Shown here: positions 10,163-23,010 of the stretch, piece by piece
How the letters are laid out: each line of letters starts with the position of its first letter
Numbering within the stretch: position 1 is the first letter of the stretch
NCBI GenBank assembly: GCA_024138015.1
Contig: JAMXBB010000010.1
Span: 54,786,351-54,850,350, forward strand
Reading direction: 5' to 3'
DNA from: Lumnitzera littorea
Taxonomy: Eukaryota > Streptophyta > Magnoliopsida > Myrtales > Combretaceae
Length of the DNA: 64,000 nucleotides
Position numbers and translations under genes: made by a program
The notes under the pieces: model-generated
The model's input: only the letters and a program-made list of their open reading frames with translations
What the model was told of the DNA's origin: nothing
Database searches by the model: none

Positions 10163-11098
10163 TCTTTTATTAAAGTTAAGAAGGAGTTGGTTTGTTGTTT
10201 AAGTTTATCTTTTATGCTATTAATATATTATTAATTGTGGTGTATTAATACTGTATGTACAAAAATTAGTTTTTTTATCTAATAAAAAAATAAATAAATA
10301 TTTATTTTAAATTTATAGTAAAAAATTTTATCTTTACTATTATAAATTTCACTTCTAATTATCTATATAATTATATTGACTTTCTTCTAAAAATCACGAG
10401 AATAAAAGAACTTATGAAAATTGTGAAAAAATTAGCTTTATTAGAAATTGTAAAAGGAAAGGAATAAGAAAGTGGGAGAGAGGAAAAAAAGAGAGAGAAA
10501 AAGATGGAGTAAAATTTTAGAATTGGAAGAGAGAAATTAATGTAGAGATTGTACGAAAAGATAATTTTATCAATGATATAAGTTATATATAATTTTATAA
10601 TATTATTTTAATATTGGTTTTTCTATTAAATAATATTTGATATTGATCTAAATAGTAATATTTGTTGTTTTTATAAAAAAAGTAAATCTATATTCATTTT
10701 AAATTTATAGTAAAAAATTTTATATGTATTGTTATAAATTTCACTTCTAATTATTTATATAATTATAATGACTTCCTTCTAAAAATCATAAGAATGAAAG
10801 AAATTATGGAAATTGTGAAAAGGTTATCTTTATAATCATGAAAGGAAAGGAATAAGAAAGTAGGAGAGAGGAAAAAAGAAGAGAGAAAAAGGTAAGAGTA
10901 CAATTTTAGAAATGGAAGAGAGAAATTAATGTGAGGATTGTATAGAAAATATAATTTTATCAATGATATAAATTATATATAATTTCATAATATTATTTCA
11001 GTATTGGTTTTTCTATTAGATAATATTTAATATTGATCTAAATAATAATTTCAATTATAGCGGTTACTTAAACTTTCAAAAACTTTAATAATATAGAT
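10163..11098. repeat. AT-rich repeat module with inverted ends and two direct 360-bp copies
   Basis: The module starts TCTTTTATTAAAGTTAAG and ends AACTTTAATAATATAGAT, so its ends are imperfect inverted repeats. Inside are two direct copies (about 10300-10662 and 10690-11048) that share a TAGTAAAAAATTTTAT block, a GGAAAGGAATAAGAAAG block and an AATATTGGTTTTTCTATTA block. A related module with the same end motif is at 47863-49390, and the sequence right of both modules is also similar. No protein is encoded. Confidence 0.65.
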
Positions 11099-12687
11099 AA
11101 ACTTATCATTACAATTTCATAATATATATGCAAATGATATTTTACATCGAGACTGTAGATGTCAACCTATTATTTCTTTTTTTTATACATAGATTATAGT
11201 ATCACTTTCAATTAATTAATAACATTTGACTTATGATTTATTTCCTATATATGTCAGCCAATCGTTGCTCTTTTTTATACATAATTATAGCAAAGTTAAT
11301 GATGATAACCTTCGTTTATCATGTCTTTTTTTATTAATCAATAACCTTTGATATAAGATTTATTTTCTGTTTGAAATTTTTGTATCATATGTTGGTTTAT
11401 TTGGTTTTTATGAGCAAAATTATAGGTTTTTCTTATTTAAGGTTTTCAATTTTTTTTATGATGAATATAGGTTTTAAGAAGTGAATATAGTTATGAAACT
11501 CTCATCATAATAAAATGAAATTAGAAAAGCCTTTTTTTATTTTTCATCTAAATGATATTTTATACTAAATGTGCCACATGGTTTTATACAAAAATTATAG
11601 TTTGCATTATGTTGTCAAATGAAGGTGCTTTGAAATGGTTATTGTTGGATGTGACAGAGTATTTACAGATATGGGTTTGATTTAAAACATTTGGTTTTTT
11701 TTTTTTATTTATTGTGTTGAAGGCTTAACATCCTTTTCTTTTCTTTTTTTGTTGTTGTCAATTGCTCAATCCTTAAATTTATTATATCATTTTGAATTTG
11801 ATTAATATTATTTTTTTCTATGTTATTGTCAATTTCTTATTCTTTTAATTTATTAGTTAATTGATTTTTATATATATAATTGTTTAAACTAAAAAATGAT
11901 TGCATTTAGAAAAAAATAAAATAAAATGAAAAGGTGTTGTTGAAAATGAAAAGAAAGCAATGAAAAATTATTTTTAGCAATTTAAAGTCTTATAATTGAA
12001 TGAATGGTCATCATTATTTATAAATAATAAAATTATTCAAATATATTTAAAGTAGAGACAATCAATATTAATGACAATAAAGATATAATTCTAATTTGAA
12101 TTTTAAATTATTTATGTAAAGTGAAACCCATCATTAATGAAAAATTATTGTACAATTTTGTCGATATGATCATAATTTAAAATGCATTGATAAATTACTT
12201 AAGCAATTTAAGTTTATAAAAAAGTGATGATTTATATTTTATTTTATCACATTCATTGAATATTATTTATTAAGATGTATTTATTATGTTCTATATTATT
12301 AAAGAGAATTATGTTTTTATAACTACCGTTTTTAGTGTCTTTAGTTTTTTAAGTTTTTTATTATCTCAATGGTTAAGGTTTTATTATGTATTAATAATAG
12401 TTGCCATGTATGGAGTTGTCTTGATGTTTTGATTTAATAATTGCCACTAGTGATAGTTTTGTGATATTATTGAAGATAATGGTAGCTACATTTGTATAAG
12501 ATAAATGAAAACTAAAAGTAACATACAAACATTTCAACCACGTAACAAACACCTATGTTATCAATTAATGCATAAGATCATGTTGCCATGTAAAGCCTTT
12601 TATGGAGAACTCCTACATATTTCATCTACATGTATAATGTCTTCTAAAGCATTACCAATCCCAAATTAATTTCACAGCCCCATAACA
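11099..12687. other. AT-rich repeat DNA, no gene
   Basis: The first 210 bases match the sequence right of the 47.9-kb module (a shared GTCAACCT and TTTTTTATACATA...TTATAG text) and also contain an internal partial duplication (about 11153-11252 and 11259-11370). The rest shows no recognisable coding segment on either strand. Confidence 0.5.
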
Positions 12688-12984
12688 TCAGGTTCAATTT
12701 TCTAATTTATATAAAATCAATGGTTTAATATTCTACATTTTCTACTCTTTCCTTTCTGTATTATATCCATGCATTCGAAAGTAATGTCAGGTTCAATTTT
12801 CTAATTTATATAAAATCAATGGTTTAATATTCTACATTTTCTACTCTTTCCTTCCTGTATTATATCCATGCATTCGAAAGTAATGTCAGGTTCAATTTTT
12901 TAATTTATATAAAATCAATGGTTTAATATTCTACATTTTCTACTCTTTCCTTTTTGTATTATATTCATGCATTCAAAAACAATG
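12688..12984. repeat. Tandem array, three 99-bp units
   Basis: Units start at 12688, 12787 and 12886 with TCAGGTTCAATTTT and end near CATGCATTCGAAAGTAATG. The first two are nearly identical and the third has diverged slightly at its end. Confidence 0.95.
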
Positions 12985-15267
12985 TTGATTGAATAGCTAC
13001 AAATTCTATTATTCATGCATTCGAATTTTCAATTTAAATAAACTAATCTTCACCATAGTCAACTTATCACAAGTAATAATGGTTTAATATTAATTTATTA
13101 TGTATATTTATTACGTACAAATTATTCAAAATAATATGCTTTATCTTATGCAACCATCAAAGAGATGGAACTGTTGTTGTTGTGACAAGGAGATTTTACT
13201 ATTATTTTATCTTCCATACACATTTTGACTTATAGACAATCATTCTAGGTGAGTGTTAATTTCTTTTAAATACAACCTATTAGAATGGCATGTATTTAAC
13301 TAAGAAACTATGGTGTCTTTTGTCTTCACAATTTCGTAAGTTGTTCACATCCCATGAGATTCCAAAATTCTATTTCCTTTTTGCTAAATTACTTAGCAAA
13401 CCAAAGGCCTTTATGTATCATGGAACTTAGATAGAAACTCGACGTCTAATTAGTAATTGAAGAATTTTCGAGCCAAGAATTTCATTACGATGGGATGAAA
13501 AAGTAGGTTATTTTTTTGGAAATAAGATTAAACAATACGTACAAATGTTGCAAAAAGGTTTAATTTGGTAATTATTGAACCACCTACATAAATTTTGTTT
13601 GCTACCAAGTTATTTGTAATGGCTATCTTATTATTTTTTTTCATTTTACTTCAGTGTGTCTATGTTGGTATTTGATTTCTATAAGTATCCCCCCCATGTT
13701 AATTACAAATTCATTTAGTGGTTACTTAATTAATATGAACATTGATATTATAGATTACAAGTAGGTGAAGATATACCTGTGTTTTCTCATAAAGAATATT
13801 ATTTAGTACTACAAATATGCGAGCTATTGGTTATCTATTTGCTTTCTTTTTTTTTTTTTGTTTGATTTGACCATTATTATGCATCACAATGTGTATATAT
13901 ATGGTTTTTTCTCATGCTAATGCTATTGACATTCTATAGGAGCTTAGGTGAAAGGTTTGCGAGCGATTACATTAGGTGCATCAACACAAATGCTATATGG
14001 GAATATAGTTAATGCCTATACACATGCTTGATGATTGTTGTACAATGGCATGCTCAGCGATTGTTGAATACATGTTTCATCATTTTCTAACATTTTCCTC
14101 AAAAATTTATTTCTTGGCAAAACAAAACAATTTCAATCTTTGATACTATTGTTAGATTATTGTTCAAATACTTATATTGTTTTTCATGTAAGCAAATATG
14201 CCACGGTATGTTTTTATTTAAACTTTCTACTTCTTTGCTATGTCAATAATGTATTTATTCACCAACTTTCTATTTGTTTGAATAGTTATATAGAGAAAAT
14301 TGTTTTGGTTAAAGTTTAGTATATACATTCTTCAAATTTTTTATTACATCACGCATATTGAGAATGAACTTATTATATATACCATGAAGCAATCTATCTA
14401 AGCTAAACAAAATTACAAAAACATAAACCCATAAAAAATATATATATGATTGCTCTATTGGTATCAAACATATCCCTCAATTTGTCGCGTTGTGTTGGAC
14501 AACTCATAACATGAAGTGAGTGCTTATACGATATTTCATATTTTAAAAAAGTAAGCGAATCCCACTTTTTTCCTCACTTTTGCTTTTCATTTCTTTTGAG
14601 CTCGTACGCACAACTCGCTTTGAAGAATATGGAAACTATATACGTAATGATTTTGAATTCCAAATATTATTTACGAAAATACAATTCTATCATAGCTCTT
14701 ACAAAAAACACAAATCAAAGAATATAGAAGCTACAAATGTAATGGTTTTTAGATCCAAATATTGCTAAAGAAAAACTGTAATTGTTTTTTTGTGATATGT
14801 TATATCTTTATTAAGTTCACATCTAAATTATTTTTTCATTTCTTATTCCACATCTCCATACACTTTTTACTTTTACTATTCTTTTGTTAAGTTCTTTAAG
14901 ATTGAAAATTTTGACCCTTGAGTTGATGTATAATGAGATTAATAACCTAATTAGTAAATATTGTCATTATATACCGAAGTGTTTTGTTTTGTTATATAAA
15001 AATTTCCTCTATTAATATAATTTTTAAAATTTTTTTTTGCAAGCACATGTCAACCTCTTCTATATGAAGCAAATTACTTGCGATTAGTTTTTCTTTATTA
15101 CATTGTTTTGTTTATATCGATTCTTTTTTATTTGTACGCACTTTCCACACACATTATGTAATTTTTTAAATATTTTTTTTATTCATTGGTGATGATGGTG
15201 ATATGATTTAGTTAATTAATAAGTTACAAAATCTCCTGTACAGCTTTATTTATCTTTACACATGAAT
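12985..15267. other. AT-rich non-coding DNA
   Basis: No recognisable coding segment, RNA gene or element end was seen. A 62-codon frame at 14580-14768 has no known domain. The stretch may be the body of a non-autonomous Helitron ending at 15287. Confidence 0.45.
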
Positions 15268-15287
15268 GCAGGTGGACGCCCGCTAGT
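15268..15287 (+). mobile_element. Possible Helitron 3' terminus
   Basis: GCAGG, a six-base loop and CCCGC form a short GC hairpin with one A-C mismatch, directly followed by CTAG and then T. A 3' hairpin followed by CTRR-T is the Helitron signature, and the GC island stands out in AT-rich DNA. The hairpin sits closer to the end than usual, and the matching 5' end is not proven. Confidence 0.4.
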
Positions 15288-15467
15288 ATTATTTTATGTA
15301 ATAAGATTTTCACTCAAAAACAGTTTTGGATATTTTAAATTTAGCATCTAAAAAGTATATTTTTTAAGTTTTATATTATGAAATTACATAATAACTATTA
15401 ATATTCAAATTATGATTTATTAGCAAATCGCATATCCACGATATGTGTGCTAAAAATAAAGAAAAGT

Positions 15468-16766
15468 TGTAAGCCCTGTAATTAGACGGTTTGTAATCGG
15501 TAAATAAAATTTAAGACGATTTTGAAAGTTGTCTAATTGAGTTCAAATTTTACTATGAGATTAGAAAAATTAGTAGAAGTAGCCGATGAATTTAGAATTG
15601 ATAAAATAAAATAATAATTAATGAATTTGTTAGATATAAATATATTATCCATTATTTATCGAAAACGTGTAAAAACAACTTCCGATGATTCACAAGTTTT
15701 TAGAGATAAATTATATGAATACTAGAAATTATTAAATGACATGAAATATTATTTAGGAGTGTTTATTTATATCAAATATATTTTATGTGTATAAATATAT
15801 ACACATAATTACCTAAAATACTTGAAATATACAAAAATAAGTCAAATAATCATGGAAAATAATAAATAAATTAAACAAAATAAGGTGCTAATAGGAGAAA
15901 TCTTCCTTTAGGCAATGCAAGCAAGGAAAGCATATTAAGGGACAATAAGGGTGAACTAAGACACATATAAAAGGATTAGTAGGCTAAATTAAGATACATA
16001 GAGATAAAAGAAAATTCCAATCGACCCAAGTCTTTCTATTTAAGCAAGTTCACGTTTGGAATTCATTTTGGAACATTTTGAAGCTTAGAAAAGTTTCAGG
16101 GAAAATAGCTTAAAATAAGATTGATTGGAGTTTGGTGACCTAATTAAGACTTGGAGCAAAACCCCATCACCACCTAAGAGAGCTGCCCATGCTTAGTGAC
16201 GCCGACAATGGGGAAGGCATCGTCGATGGTTGAAGCACTGATTGTTGGTAAGTAGTAGATTTTTATCCAATTTTCATTAATTTCTTAAAATTATCAAACT
16301 ATGTTAAAAAGTTATACCACTTTTTCTTAAGTAATTTTGTGTGTAAACTTCAAAAATCAAACTAATTTTTCCAAGTTTTGAGTGTAAATATATATTGCTT
16401 AAGAAACCGAATGCAAGCACTAATTTTTTATCACATTTTCAAAATGTTAAACGACGTAGTTTTGGTCTCGATTTTTAAGTATAAGATCCTTAAACACTAT
16501 ATTTTCATGCTATGTAAACATTTTTTTTTTTTTAAGTTATAAAGTTGAACTTACAAGAAACTTTGATTTCCATGGAAACAATGAGTTAGTGGTGTATTTT
16601 GTTAGGTTATCCTAAGGGCCCGATATGCTTTATGTTATAATTTGAATATTTGTTACCTTTATATGATGATCAACTAAAGGGAATAATTTTTTAGAAGTGA
16701 AAATTTTATTTCTTAACTGGTTAGATCGAAAGTGCAGTTAAAATGTACATTTTCCTTAGTTAAAAT
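15468..16766 (+). repeat. LTR-like segment of chromovirus (Tekay/Del) style
   Basis: It starts TGTAAGCCCTGTAATTAGAC, resembling the TGTAAGACCC start of many plant Tekay/Del LTRs. A TATA-like CTATTTAAG lies at 16037, followed by a leader-like region with a GGTAAGTAG donor-like site at 16248. The right end was not located and no coding part adjoins it, so it would be a solo or truncated LTR. Confidence 0.35.
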
Positions 16767-17235
16767 ATAATAGATAATAGATTTAGTAAATAGAAAAGAT
16801 GAAGCTTGTTAATTCGTAGTGTAGATAATATAGAGAAAGAATTGTAAGTTATAGTATGGAGATAGATATGTACATATGGTAGAAGATAGTTTTGGAAATT
16901 TTATTAATACATAGTGTAAATTTTGTCAAAAGATGATGTTGGAGAGAGTGAAAAAAAAAACTATATATTAAAAGTGTCGAGTTAAATAGAAAGTTATTAG
17001 TATAATATATATAGATCTAGATATAGAAGATAAGATATATATATATATATATATATAACAAAATAATAGATTTAATAAAAGAAAAGATGAAACTTGTTAA
17101 TGTACAGTATAAATGATGTAAAAAGAGGATTAAAGATGGTAGTAGGAAGGAGAAATCTACATATAGTAGAAGATATTTTTGGAATATTGCTAATACATAG
17201 TGTAAATATTGTAGAAAGATAATGTAGAATATATA
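16767..17235. repeat. Direct duplication around a TA-rich spacer
   Basis: Segments 16767-16950 and 17059-17235 are diverged direct copies (shared AGAAAAGATGAA, GTAGAAGATA and AATACATAGTGTAAAT). A long TA run at about 17035-17057 lies between them and another at 17230-17250 just after. Confidence 0.75.
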
Positions 17236-17250
17236 TATATATATATATAA

Positions 17251-18229
17251 GCATATCACATTCCCACGATGCGTGTACCAATAATAGAAAAAATGATACA
17301 AGAAGTTAATTAACATATTTTACTTTATCAATGAGTATAAAATAATGCTTATGCCACCCTTAGTTTTTTCTTAAGGAAAAAAAAAAGAAATTTTGAAACT
17401 ATTTGCATATTTGATGCAATAAACCAGATCTCAATAATATAAAAATTTAAAATAAAAAATAATTATTAAAAAATTGTATTAAAGTTACAAATATTAATAA
17501 GGTGAATTTAGATTGTATAAAAGTTTATAATTTAAATATTCTACACTGATATAATGGACAAATATATAAATTATTGAATATGAAGCCAAAATGTTGAGGT
17601 ATTATCTCATTATAACATAAGTTGTTTATATGATATTAAAGCATGATAAATTGGTTTTGGTGTTATATCACTCAGATTTAACATTTTATTAATAGAATCC
17701 TTTAATAATATCCTCAAGTTGTATGTTACTTATATCACAAACAATTGGAGTTAATTTTAGTAAATCAATATATTTTCTTTAATGTGATAGTTTTTACTTT
17801 TGTTACATTACATTGGTCACATTAGATAAAGAGACTAAATTTTAGCAAATTAAGGTGTAAAAATGAGAAAAAAATTATTACTTTAATGGTAATTTATTTT
17901 TTCAAAATTAATAAATGAAATTATTAAAGCAATTTATAGTGATAATGACACGATAATAATAATAATAATAACAATTGAAAAAGGTATTATATATAAAAGT
18001 AACCATTTTTAAAGGTAAATGACATTTTTAGCATTAACTAAATAACATAATTATATGATTATTGTAAAATTTCATATAGTAAAATATAGAAATAATAATA
18101 TTTTTAAGGGCAATTCAGGTAAATTAAAAAAGACATCAAATACCTCTCTTTTGCTTTAATATAAGCACACATTATAATTATCCAAAAATACCTATCGACA
18201 CTTACCCTCACTTTCTTTGATGACAAAAT
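17251..18229. other. AT-rich non-coding DNA
   Basis: No recognisable gene. The text at 17250-17290 (GCATATC...CCACGATGCGTGT) resembles that at 15430-15460, just left of the LTR-like segment, suggesting that both flank a repeat of the same kind. Confidence 0.4.
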
Positions 18230-18289
18230 CGGAAAAGAAAGTATTTAAAGAGGTTGATTTCGTGGGATTTCTAGAAAGGTATATAATTT

Positions 18290-18534
18290 GAGCCTAAAGA
18301 GGCTAAAGTGCTTGAAAAAGCAAAAGCCTGAAAAGGCGAAAAGCGAGAGTAACCAGAGCACCTACAAATATAGATACGCCTTAAAAAGTGATAGCTTAAA
18401 GAGGCTTCAGTGCCTGAAGAGGTAAGGGTTGAAAAAGGTCGAAACGCCTAAAGAGGCGAAGGTGCCTAAGGAGGTCAAAGTACCTGAAAAGGTGAAGGCG
18501 CCTAAAGAGGCCGAAGCACCTAAAAAGGCAATGA
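18290..18534 (+). repeat. 18-bp minisatellite with coding character
   Basis: Five units of exactly 18 bp (starts at 18445, 18463, 18481, 18499 and 18517) follow CCTAAAGAGG; more degenerate units lie at 18290-18424. In one frame they encode a hexapeptide of the form [A/T/V]-P-[K/E]-[E/K]-[A/V]-[K/E], open for about 100 bases until a TAA. This is a charged Pro/Lys/Glu repeat, probably part of the decayed retroelement reading frame that continues at 19.4 kb. Confidence 0.85.
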
Positions 18535-19365
18535 ACGTCTAAAGAGGAGAGTGCCTGAAGAGGCCAATATGGCTGAAAAGTTTAAGGAAGCATACAGGCC
18601 ATCTAAGTTGAGCAAGACTTATGCTAAATAGAGCGGTAAAATTAGCTAGTCATTTTTTAGTCCATTAATGTATGGGACTTTTAGCCTTATTCACTCATCA
18701 TCCATACAAGTTGTAGGCTCATCGTCTATAAATTCGACTTAGAGCAATTAAGTTTATACTAGCTCATTGTTCGTAATGCATAAGATTTAGAGCTATTATG
18801 GAGTATCCCATTAGTAGATTATGTCTGTACAGGATCAAAATAGAAGTCATTCCTCTAGCCCCCAATCTTTCTTTGAATGGGGAAACTTTTTTTTATCTTC
18901 CCTTTCTAAATAAGTTCTATTTTTCTGCTTTTTTGTATATGTAGAATTAATCTTATTTTTTATTTCTTTTGCACTAGAATCAGTATCTTGAAAATAAATT
19001 TAAGTTCGAAAAGTTAAAAGTGGTACTCAATTAGGGTTTAATAGGTTACCCTTCAGATTTTCAAAATTGGTTTCAATGTAGTGCAGTGTCTATTGGTTTT
19101 AATCTAAATCTTTTCCTAACCTCGTTAGGTGGTGACCCCAAGTATTTTTCAAAAGATATTTAAAAAATTAAATTTTCCTTAATTCTTAGTTAAGGGTTAA
19201 TATTAAACAAGTAGGATTTAATATTGATTGGATTAAGGAAAATAATAAAAACTAGGAAAAATTAGCCTCAACACTCGATTAGATGACTATAGCCATACTT
19301 TAAAGCATACTAAGTGATAGTCTTAATCAATTAACCAATGCGTAGTATTTTACAGAGGCTAGACG
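18535..19365 (+). other. Probable interior of a decayed Tat-type gypsy element
   Basis: The stretch lies between the minisatellite and the recognisable RNase H part. I cannot assign any domain here. Stops occur in all frames. Confidence 0.35.
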
Positions 19366-21163
19366 CATCAAGAGGATGGTGAAGTATGTATTACAGCTTA
19401 GTGCATAAGGAATCCAATAGTAGTTATAGGAGGCTTATAAAGCTTAAGTCCTTATAGACTTCATAGTTGAGTACATGTGAGGGGAAGAAACACTGTAAGG
19501 AAAAGACAAACAGGTGTGGACTCTTCGCATTAATGAGTCATCACTTTGAGAGGGAATGGAGCAAGACTTATACCCATAAAATAGCATAAGATGATGGTAT
19601 ACTACATACTAAAGTTCAAGTTTGATGGCAACAACAACAAGGCTAAGTATGAAGCCTTGATAGCTGTTCTTGAATTAGCCAAAGATGTTGATGCCATGAA
19701 GATAGAGGTTTTTCAAACTCCATGCTTGTGGTGTAGCAAGTTCGAGGTAAATATGAAGCTCGGGGGAAGCCATGGCAAAGTATTTGGAAGTGGTTTGAAC
19801 CTTTTTGATTGAGTTCCCTCTATAGAGTACTAACAAGATTCCTTGATTCAAGAACTTGGTTGTAGATAAGTTGTTCATATTTGCCTCTACAGGCAAACCC
19901 AAGCTAGCGGTGGAGGATAAGAAGATCTTTATCGAGTACCTATTAGACAAAAGCATCATTAAATAACAAATGGAAGTCGTTGAGACAAATACCATACAAA
20001 TAGAGCTGAGCTAGATAGATCTAATACTTGATTATCAAAAGCACGAAACCATCCTAATAGATTAAAAGTAAGTAAGAAAGCTAAGGTACAACATTGCCAA
20101 CTATTCTCTTAGAGGCTTCTTGTATAGAAGAGGCTTAAACATCCTTCTCCTCCATTATCTTTGGCCATGGAAGGTCAGCATGTTTTGGAATAGCTACATA
20201 TTGAAGTATGCAACAATTACATTAAATCATAGTCCCTTTACATTAGAGCTATCCAACTTGGGTACTACTGGCCTATGATGAAGGAGAATGTAGAGAAAGT
20301 CTTGTAGAGGTACATACAATGTCAAAAGCATGCCCTAATCACCTACACTCTCGACTACCAATCTCTAACCTTTGATCAACCTATAACTCTTTCCCTAATG
20401 GGGGATAAACATCCTTGGTCCTTTCTCTAAGGCCATTGGTTAACGATAGTCCATCATAATAGCTATCGACTACTTCACCAAGTGGGTCTAAGCTAAGTTT
20501 GTGGCTAAGGTTATAGAGAAAAGCATCAAGTCTTTCATCCTTAGCCACATTCTTACCATGTTTAGAGTCTCATATGTGCTTATGATGGACAGTGTACCTC
20601 AATTCAATAATTTAAAGTTTAGAGAATTCTACAAGTGCTATAATGTTAATATTCATTGTACCTCGATAATGCATTGTCAATCCAATAGCCAAGTCAAAGT
20701 AATGAATAAGACAATCTTTGACAGCATCAAGAAGAGGATAGATTAAGAATAGGGTAAGTGGATGGACGAGCTCTTCGACATACTTTGGGTGTATCAAACC
20801 CCCTATAGAAGGTTAATCAATGAAACTTCCTTTTAGTTAGCCATCAAAAGCCATGCTACTTATCAAGTTAGAGCTCTACAACATCTAAATTCAATCCATC
20901 GATGCAACCATAAACTACTCCATTCTCCAAACCGGTATCGATACCATAGAAGAAGTATAAGACCTAAATGAGGCTCAGATTGCCGCCTACTAATACAGGG
21001 TAGCTCAATACCATGACAAGGAGGTTAACCATAAGGAATTTAAAGTTGGTGACCTAGTTTACAGAAAATTATAGGCTATAGACACTCATGAAACAAAGCA
21101 AGTTGGCTCTTAACTAGGAAAACTTAGTTAGAGTTAGAGAAAACCTCGATAATGGGGTGTACA
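19366..21163 (+). pseudogene. Tat-type Ty3/gypsy RNase H and integrase (decayed)
   Basis: Fragments in shifting frames run in polyprotein order. VLIDFIVEY and then KFDGNNNKAKYEALIAVLE-LAK (19600-19685) mark the archaeal-type RNase H of the Tat lineage. GYYWPMMKENVEKVL and a following Cys mark the zinc-binding linker. IIAIDYFTKWV (about 20455-20490) holds the first integrase Asp, and DSVPQFNN (20588-20611) the second. In the third motif the usual Glu of GQAEV-like text is Lys (QVKVMN, codon 20696-20698). Stops are frequent throughout. The C-terminal part is cut at 21163 by a 3.4-kb insertion and resumes at 24560. It is non-functional. Confidence 0.85.
21159..21163. repeat. Target site duplication GTACA, left copy
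   Basis: The GTACA here and at 24560-24564 directly bracket the TGTCAC...TTTACA element. An exact five-base duplication is the mark of LTR-type integration. Confidence 0.85.
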
Positions 21164-22872
21164 TGTCACGAACTGAGGACGGCCTAGTCGTGGCAAACGC
21201 CGTATACTGTACAAAGAACCCCTGATTAGTTACCCTTCCAATCAAGAACTCTTTACATAATATACAAGACTCTACAACCACTAGTTTCCAAAGAACATCC
21301 AGACTCACATGATATCATTACACAAACATATTTATATAAAATTTAAGTTACAAAGCTTGCATTACACAGTGTTTAAGTATGTCTGAGTCTATAATAATAA
21401 GATAAACAAAAGTACATGGGAAGAGTCTATATAAACTGTTCTCTCTTAGTACACATAACAGCTCGCTCTTGCCCAAGTCCCCAAGCTAACCTGCGGCATT
21501 CCTCATCCTGTCTCTATGAACAAGCTATCCTGCAACAAAAGTCTAAAGGGGTATAAGCCTAAGCTTAGTGAGTAAAACCCTCAGCTACACCACAAGCAAG
21601 TTATAAGTACATTATATTCACGCATATGAATGAATGATCAACCAGAATGCCAAACAATACGTATAATTAACTAGTTCATATACGTAACTCAGATTTAACA
21701 CCCTCCGAAGTCAGGGTTGGAGTATACACGGCACCAATCAGATCCGGGTATTATACTAGAACTTACTTTACTACGGAATTCCACATTCCGTACTTATATC
21801 AAATAATTCTTTTATTTTCAGAAAAACCCAAGTTCTAGTATAATTGTGAGTGGGCCCCCGCAGTCCACACTCACCCTTAAACGGAGGCCTCTAGACTCGA
21901 TCCTTAGCCAGGCGGTTGGCGCCTCCAACGCCTAGTGTTCCCGCGGGCCAGGGTAAGGTCATTTTGTACGAGTGCACCGTACAGAACCACATAAATAAAT
22001 AATATCAACCCCCGAATGGCCTCTCTTTACCTCCGTGTGATATGACGGCCGGAATAGTATCCATGCTATGCATGTTAATGCATGTCCCAATTTCTTTTTA
22101 TAGGCTGAGTATAATTAGGTTCAAATTATGCTATGACCATCCAATTGTACACACATTCATTTTCTATTCTACCATGCAACAAACATAGCATTTTCTGTAC
22201 TTAAAGTAAATTCACAATAATACACACGGTTACATACACAAGCATTTTCCCAAACCCCACATAATAATCAATTAACAATAGTATTTAAGTCTACTATCTA
22301 CAATCACAAAATAAGCATGGAATCATTGGGTAAATACTCACTCGGCCATAGCAACTCGTCCTAATCGTAGTAGTCGATTGGGAGGTCCTCGTTCACCTCA
22401 GGGTCACTTGATCATTATGTGATAACAACGCTAGTAAGTATTTGAATTAACTAATAATTCTAAACATTTAATTACCTAATTCTACTTAGACTACTATTAA
22501 CTTTTACCCGGTAAGACTTTAATTTCAATCGTATATAACTTTTTCGTTTTATTTCTGATATTTATGAATTTATAGTCGTTTTTCATCGTTTTCGGACGTA
22601 TATTCATACGGTAATGTCTGTTTTAGACGTTAAGACCCCTATTTTACATTATGAACTAAATTTATAGAAATTTTTAGCTATAATACTTAAGTATTGCTAT
22701 TACTTATATTTATAGCCTTTATTCCTTAAATTCTTATAATTAAGGGATTTACTTTGTTATTACTAATTCATGTACTGAATTAGGTATAATCTAGTTTACA
22801 AGGTGTATTAGAATTTTCTAATTTAAGTATCTAATTACCTACACTTTTCTTATTTTTCTTATTTTCTAAACT

Positions 22873-23010
22873 TATGCTTATGTCATCGCTTACATCATCT
22901 TTTCTTTATGTCATTACTTATGTCATCACTTGCTTATGTCATCATATGCTTATGTCGTCACTCACCTCATCATTTGATTACATAAGCATTACCTTATGCT
23001 TATGTCATAT
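22873..23010. repeat. Degenerate short tandem repeat (TTATGTCATCAC-like)
   Basis: At least eight variants of CTTATGTCATCACTTG follow one another inside the LTR-like element and then pass into TATGTACAT-rich text up to about 23130. The open frames here (for example 22874-23399) come from this biased composition. Confidence 0.75.

Noticed and set aside
17017..17316. Minus-strand frame of 99 codons with many Ile-Tyr pairs
   Set aside because: The TA microsatellites encode alternating Ile and Tyr; it is not a membrane protein gene.
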